Below the pieces are notes generated by a model, which had not been told where the DNA came from, searched no databases, and was given only the letters and a program-made list of their open reading frames with translations. This document shows positions 59,352 through 64,000 of a stretch of 64,000 nucleotides of DNA, piece by piece (the first letter of the stretch is position 1; each line of letters opens with the position of its first letter). Made by a program: the position numbers and the translations under genes. Origin of the DNA: Haberlea rhodopensis (Eukaryota; Streptophyta; Magnoliopsida; Lamiales; Gesneriaceae); the NCBI GenBank assembly GCA_907163345.1, contig CAJQUN010000003.1, forward strand, positions 10,210,821 to 10,274,820, in the 5' to 3' direction.

Positions 59352-60707
59352 TCATATAAGATCGTAGAAGCAGTTCTTGAATTCTGGCATGTGTTCTTCT
59401 TGCAGCCATATGGCAATATTAACAGAACCATCACCATCATGACTAGGAAGTATGAACGTTTTACCATCGAAACCCATTGGTCCAGGACCCATATGGATCT
59501 CGTTCCCCCACCCAAAATCTGTGCCGTAGAGCGGCAGCGCTGTCCAGCTTATGATAACCAGATTCGGGTTTCCGTAGAAATCTCCATGCGGCCGGCCGCT
59601 GTTATCCAAAGATCTAAATCGGCCCACGTCTGGTAGATCCTTCACGAAATTTAAGTACGATTTCACTGTGTTTTCAGTCACATTTTCAACTGCTTCGCGT
59701 ATTTTCTTGGAAGCTGCGCCGAGGGAGTTTGATAACAGGTTTCCTGAAGTATTCGTTGCTTGAACACGAATCAGGGCGTTGCCAAAGAAGTTTCTTGGAA
59801 CTGGTGGATTCATTTTATTGCGGAAATCTGCGGGGAAGTGTAGGCTGGTTTTCTGCTCCGAAACATGGCCTCGTGCTTTGCTTGTGCAGCGCCAGATATG
59901 TGCAGCGATGGCCTCGAACCTGCTGGATCCGCGGCTGGTTCTGTTGCTTTCTTGGTGGAAATCCAGGTTCGCTTTTTTGCGGAGTTTCTCGATTTGAAGT
60001 TTGCTGAGATTGAGAAAAGCAACGGTGATGGGCTTCTTTCTTTGTTCCATGTCGTCTTCTTGGCCGATTAGCGTTTCTGGCGGCCGCAGAACCGATGGAT
60101 CGAAGGTGGAATCAAGTTGCTCATCTGTTTCTAGCAGTTTCCGGTCGAGGTATGGCAGAGAAATGGGTTCACCGCCGCGTGCAAGTTTCGCCCACTGGTC
60201 GATGAAAAGGAGAGCGCCCGGCCCATCCGCCATGACATGTGAGATCCCGAGGCCGATGCTAACTCCGCCGCATCGCAAACGCGTCAGCTGCACTATAACC
60301 ATCGGGAGTTCATCTAACGGGGTGGTGTAATCTACGGACGGAATCAAAACTTTTACAGATGAGGATGGTCTGAAGTCTCCGAAGTCCTCCACCGCCGCCT
60401 CAGACTCCGCCTCAAATATTGGGACACCTTTCCCATTACAGTGGAGCTCCACCCTGCTGCCACCTTCCGTTGACCATCTCAGCCGCCCCGCCATAGGGTA
60501 AAACGGTACCAGCACTTTACTCAGCGAATCCTTGAGAATTGAAATGGCATCTCTGGTATCCAAGGTGGGGGAGTGTTTGTAGAAATAAATAGTCGGAGTA
60601 TGTGAGATGTCTTTGATTTGATCACAAGCGTTTAAGTACATGGTTTCATCTGGGGTCGGCTCCGCCGGCTGGACAAAATGAGTAGCTTTCAAAATTACCA
60701 TTTTCAA
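59352..60707 (-). CDS. BAHD acyltransferase (hydroxycinnamoyl-CoA transferase-like)
   Basis: BAHD enzymes transfer acyl groups from CoA thioesters to alcohols or amines in the cytosol. This intronless 451-residue protein has the catalytic HxxxD as HVMAD (His157, Asp161, followed by G) and the structural DFGWG at 397-401; both are intact. The start MKMVILKATHFVQPAEPTP and the HVMADG context place it nearest, from memory, to spermidine hydroxycinnamoyl transferase and shikimate/quinate HCT-like clades; substrate cannot be fixed by sequence reading. Length is typical (430-460). The start at 60707 is the first ATG, lies about 60 bases below a TATA run, and gives the family's normal N-terminus. 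A second Met two codons later is an alternative. Confidence 0.9.
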   Translation of the reverse strand: MKMVILKATHFVQPAEPTPDETMYLNACDQIKDISHTPTIYFYKHSPTLDTRDAISILKDSLSKVLVPFYPMAGRLRWSTEGGSRVELHCNGKGVPIFEAESEAAVEDFGDFRPSSSVKVLIPSVDYTTPLDELPMVIVQLTRLRCGGVSIGLGISHVMADGPGALLFIDQWAKLARGGEPISLPYLDRKLLETDEQLDSTFDPSVLRPPETLIGQEDDMEQRKKPITVAFLNLSKLQIEKLRKKANLDFHQESNRTSRGSSRFEAIAAHIWRCTSKARGHVSEQKTSLHFPADFRNKMNPPVPRNFFGNALIRVQATNTSGNLLSNSLGAASKKIREAVENVTENTVKSYLNFVKDLPDVGRFRSLDNSGRPHGDFYGNPNLVIISWTALPLYGTDFGWGNEIHMGPGPMGFDGKTFILPSHDGDGSVNIAIWLQEEHMPEFKNCFYDLI

Positions 60708-60763
60708 CGATGATTACTGGTGGTGGATTGCTGTGATTGAGGAAGAAAGAGTGGATGTTCATG

Positions 60764-60773
60764 TTATATATAT
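60764..60773 (-). promoter_or_regulatory. TATA box of BAHD gene
   Basis: The minus strand reads CATATATATAACATG about 60 bases upstream of the ATG, a plausible core promoter distance for a short 5' leader. Confidence 0.5.
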
Positions 60774-60779
60774 GGCGCA

Positions 60780-62010
60780 AGTAATCTAAGTTGTAGATGA
60801 AATTGGTGGTAGGTGACAACTACTCGCTATGTATGTTTTTTGGTTTTAGAAGGATATTAGATTGGGTTAATTATCAGGCACAATTACCAAAATATTATTT
60901 TAAAAAAATAAAAAAATATTAAATACCATAAAATAAAATAAAAAAGAGTTCTGCACAAATTTCTGCATTTGTGGAGAACTAAATTTCTTAACAAATTCTT
61001 GTTTTCTTTATTTATTTATTTTAATTTCATATAATATATATATTATAATAATATATACTATTATACAATATGTGATATATATATACATAATAATAATATT
61101 CATCATTAATCTATGTTTAAATTATTTGAGTTGACACTCTGTTATGTGCGGGTCGTACGTAACAATTTTCACCATATTTTAATAATAATAATAGTAATAA
61201 TATGATAAGTTAAAAAGGTGGTCACTCCAATCAAGATGGCAGTCGTATGTTGCGCTATTTTGATAATATTTTAAAAAAATTCCCAGATGCTCAAATACCT
61301 CAATACTGAGTGTTCCCCGTGCCGATGATACCCCTCGTCGATTGACATATATAAATTCAATAAAAAAAAATTAAATCAGTACTGTCTGAGCTGCATCAGT
61401 TTATGCCAACTCGTGACCCTCGTCGATTGACATATATTTTTGTGCAGTCTTTCATGTCTACACGTTATTTAATATGGGAACTCTATGCTACCGTCTGATA
61501 AGAAATAAAATTGCATACCTTCTAATAGCTACGGATATTAGGTATATGGTAAATATTTAGTCTTAACAAAATATTAGTTTGCAGTAGGGCTGGTTAATGG
61601 ATTGATCTGGTCCCAAATCGACCGGTAAGTACCAATTTCGAACCGGGTTAATCGATCCGGTTTTGGCATGGTCTGGATTGACCCGACCCGTTAAAAAGCC
61701 ATAGTTCGCAGTTCACCGGGGTCAAATCCAGCTTGAGAATAGCTCTTGTAATTTTTTTATATGTATGTTATAGCTCAAATGTAGCCTTGTATTAAGGGGT
61801 TAAAGTTATAAGATTTTTATCCAGAGGGTAAAATAGAGAATTTTGAAATGCTACTGACAAAATATAATATATATATATATATATATAATTTTTTAAAATA
61901 TATTTATGTATATAAAAATTTTTTTTGAGTCAAACAGCTGCCCTATCTCACGTGTATCTTACCGGTAGGTTCGCCCATATATAGTTTGCATGAAAAAGTT
62001 TCAATTATGT
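60780..62010. other. Intergenic; hAT-end-like patch at about 61583-61740
   Basis: Mostly AT-rich. The patch starting CAGTAGGGCTGGTTAATGG, with CCGGT, GAACCGGG and GATCCGGTT motifs and GACCCGACCCG, looks like one end of another hAT-like element without a visible partner. A (TA)n run lies at about 61863-61886. A short repeated segment with ctcgtcgattgacatata occurs at 61335 and 61419. Confidence 0.4.
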
Positions 62011-62060
62011 CACTACAAAAAAAAAATCTAGGTAGCGATTCCTTAAGAAAGTCGCATAAA
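62011..62060 (+). other. CACTA-like transposon terminus
   Basis: CACTACAAAAAAAAAATC followed by ggtagcgatt...aagtcgc resembles the ends of plant CACTA elements, which often carry (T)AGCGAC-type subterminal motifs. A possible inverse end TTTGTAGTG lies at 63227-63235, but the adjacent three bases do not match (TGT versus TTA), so a complete element is not shown. Confidence 0.35.
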
Positions 62061-62304
62061 AAATATATACGTATATTTTCCTCCTAGATTTTACTTTGTT
62101 TTTTTGTTTTTTTATCATTATAACACTTATATATATATATATATATATATTGTAGAGATGTGTGTTCATAATATGGCCACGTGGCAGCGATAACATAACA
62201 ATTACCCAAATGACCACGAAAAACATAATAATTGAATTAAATGCCCACGTTAGGCATGTAGTTAATATCAAATGGTAAATTGATTTAATTATTATGTTAA
62301 TAAC

Positions 62305-62360
62305 TTACATTTATTGAACTTTCTTTAAAAAGATTTATACAATAGGATAATATTTTCTTT
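62305..62360 (+). repeat. Direct repeat flanking plastid insert (left copy)
   Basis: ttacatttattgaactttc and the following atttatacaatag / atattttcttta recur at 62935-63000. The right copy differs by a few substitutions and an insertion. Confidence 0.75.
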
Positions 62361-62374
62361 ATGATTTTATTACT

Positions 62375-62648
62375 CTTTTTTTTTTTTTTATTTACAAGGT
62401 ATCCAGGCTTTCGCCTGACTAATCCTTGGGTGACGGAACCGGCCCCTCAACGCCGCCACCAGGTAAACCGAGGGATGTGCCCAAGCTGACAGACATCTGT
62501 GGGAGAGGACCTACAGGCCACAACCCCAGAGCACACCCCCACAATATTTCAGCAGGGAATGCGCTCCACACGAGAATCGAACCTGGCGCCGAGGGGATAC
62601 CCCCCACGTCACCACAGACCTTACCAACTCGGCTATGCCCCTGGGGGC
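62375..62648 (-). mobile_element. tRNA-derived SINE with 14-bp TSD
   Basis: On the minus strand the 5' head has an A-box-like GGCATAGCCGAGTTGG and a B-box GGTTCGATTCTCG about 45 bases further, followed by a unique body and a 3' A-run (plus-strand T-run at about 62376-62389). The flanks carry the identical ATGATTTTATTACT (62361-62374 and 62649-62662). At 274 bp this looks full-length. The intact promoter boxes and perfect duplication suggest a fairly recent insertion. Open frames across it are incidental. Confidence 0.9.
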
Positions 62649-62662
62649 ATGATTTTATTACT

Positions 62663-62936
62663 TATATCAATCCCAAAGGCAACTCAGGTAGTAAATACTT
62701 TACAGAAAAGGGGTGTGATGGGCTACACTATTGTCGTAGCCGAAACGACGAATTCATCTACTACATTACGATACCTCCCTCCTTATACAGAAGCAGCATT
62801 GGCTGAATATTTTATATATCGTGAAAAATACACTTTAATCATTTATGATGATCTCTCCAAACAAGCCCAAGCTTATCGACAAATGTCTCTTCTGTTATGA
62901 AGATCACCTAGTCACGAAGCTTATCCAGGGGATGTT
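62663..62936 (+). pseudogene. Nuclear copy of plastid atpA fragment (NUPT)
   Basis: One frame reads YTIVVAETTNSSTTLRYLPP, then EAALAEYFIYREKYTLIIYD and DDLSKQAQAYRQMSLLL, the central nucleotide-binding region of the plastid ATP synthase alpha subunit. The AALAEYF-YRE wording matches plastid atpA and differs from mitochondrial atp1. A TGA follows SLLL, and further on EAYPGDV can be read before similarity ends. Many substitutions make it an old insertion without function. Only about 270 bases are present. Confidence 0.88.
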
Positions 62937-63000
62937 ACATTTATTGAACTTTCTTTAAAAATATTTATACAATAGTAGTACAAAAATATTTTCTTTATTT
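62935..63000 (+). repeat. Direct repeat flanking plastid insert (right copy)
   Basis: Partner of 62305-62360. It begins at the very end of the atpA-like stretch. Confidence 0.75.
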
Positions 63001-63912
63001 ATAATTTATGAACCTTTAATAATAATAATAAGTTAAAAAGGACAAAATTTTGTATTAATTATGGTAGGACTGCTGATTTAAACACTATCCTTCAAGTGCT
63101 TTTGAGGTGACATCTCAAGATACGTGATTTTATAATTTTTATATTTACTTTTACAAAAATATATATATATATATATCGTAAGATGTCATCCCAAAACACC
63201 ACCTTATCGACAAAAAACCCAAGAAATTTGTAGTGTTATCATAAAATCAACCAAACAACGTGATCACCCAAAAAAGAAATGTTTAAATAATAATATTTGA
63301 TCTTTTATTTAATGTTTAAATAATAATAATAATAATAAAAAGAAATTTAATATTCGTGAAACGCGTTGTTGTATGAGCAATGATGATCCCACCATAATTG
63401 AATAAATGGTATTATAATAAAAGTTCCACCTAATATTTACACTTTTGGATTATTGATATGGAGCGAATTCAATTCAATATAAATAAAAGGGCTAAGTCAA
63501 AAATATTTTCTACATGTCTTGAACCGATGATGTGAAAATGAAATATATTAAGGTAATTAATTTTAAAATAAAATAAAAAAATTACATATAGACAATATAA
63601 AATCTATTTATAAACACCAAATTAGCATGCATAGAGATATAATATTTTTTTTTTTTCATTTAAGGGGAGTTACAAAGATTTTATACAAACCTCGAAACGA
63701 AGCATTTCAAAAGTGGGAATGATGAACATTTACCAAAGCTTTAATTATTTGCTACTTTATATTATTAAAAATGATAATTAAATCCATATTTTAATGGACT
63801 TTACGCTTATCTAGAAGACTGTACATGGAGGTAGGTGCAACTGACAAAGTCTCATAAGCACGTGCATGCGCTATTACTCTTTACTCTACCCGAGATATCT
63901 TGATTACTCTAT
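63001..63912. other. AT-rich intergenic, nothing recognised
   Basis: Short (TA)n and (TAA)n runs occur at about 63160-63176 and 63317-63338. No gene or complete repeat is visible. Confidence 0.5.
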
Positions 63913-64000
63913 GGGTGCGTTTGGTTCGAGGATATGATAAGTGATGGATAGATTAAAAAGTGAATAATGGGTTGATAAGTAAACTAATGGATAAGATATA
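63913..64000 (+). mobile_element. MITE-like terminus (cut by window end)
   Basis: GGGTGCGTTTGGTTCGAGG followed by gatatgataagtgatggataga is the style of Tourist/PIF-like miniature elements in plants. Only one end is inside the window, so length, target duplication and superfamily cannot be tested. Confidence 0.4.

Noticed and set aside
62426..62900. Open frames spanning the SINE and the atpA-like part
   Set aside because: Chance fusion of a SINE body with a plastid-derived fragment; the atpA similarity begins only after the SINE and contains a stop.
62011..63235. Complete CACTA element from CACTACAAA to TTTGTAGTG
   Set aside because: The adjacent 3-bp target sites do not match (TGT versus TTA) and inner sequences differ, so only the left terminus is reported, at low confidence.

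Overview
The window looks like nuclear DNA of a flowering plant, most likely a dicot. It is AT-rich, has intron-containing genes with GT-AG junctions, and carries plant-type transposons and a fragment of plastid DNA. Nothing in the bases fixes the species.

Four host genes appear complete. A trichome birefringence-like (TBL) acyltransferase lies on the minus strand (26826-28436, five exons). A 935-residue pentatricopeptide-repeat protein matches the Arabidopsis BFA2/At4g30825 type (minus, 36122-38929). ATG11, the selective-autophagy scaffold, lies on the plus strand (42296-48409, five exons) with an apparent one-base shift at its extreme 3' end. An intronless BAHD acyltransferase lies on the minus strand (59352-60707). 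From memory, ATG11 (At4g30790) and BFA2 (At4g30825) are also close together in Arabidopsis, so this core is probably an ancestral block. The genes have separate jobs (wall polysaccharide acetylation, plastid ATP-synthase mRNA stability, autophagy, acyl-conjugate synthesis) and form no pathway.

The rest is a layered transposon landscape. At 797-15169 a minus-strand Gypsy-type LTR element has a perfect 5-bp target duplication and splits what looks like a host exon. A second, younger, non-coding element with 2644-bp LTRs sits inside it in the order LTR-internal-LTR-partial internal. About 15.5-21.8 kb is a decayed Copia element interrupted by a 2.9-kb hAT element with a perfect 8-bp duplication and a broken transposase gene, followed by a 37-bp minisatellite. 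About 22.9-25.8 kb has a Helitron-like 3' end and carries same-strand exon fragments of unrelated genes (cytochrome b5, a PBL-type receptor-like cytoplasmic kinase and others). Two more broken Copia elements lie at 29.9-34.6 kb (minus) and 53.0-57.5 kb (plus).

Smaller items are a 680-bp non-autonomous hAT element with an 8-bp duplication (40293-40972), tRNA-derived SINEs, two related perfect inverted repeats in a T-rich tandem region near 51 kb, and a plastid atpA fragment at the right end with a SINE inserted next to it. No standalone undescribed biochemical system is evident. The most unusual structures are the chimeric Helitron-like segment, the nested LTR stack and the plastid/SINE composite.
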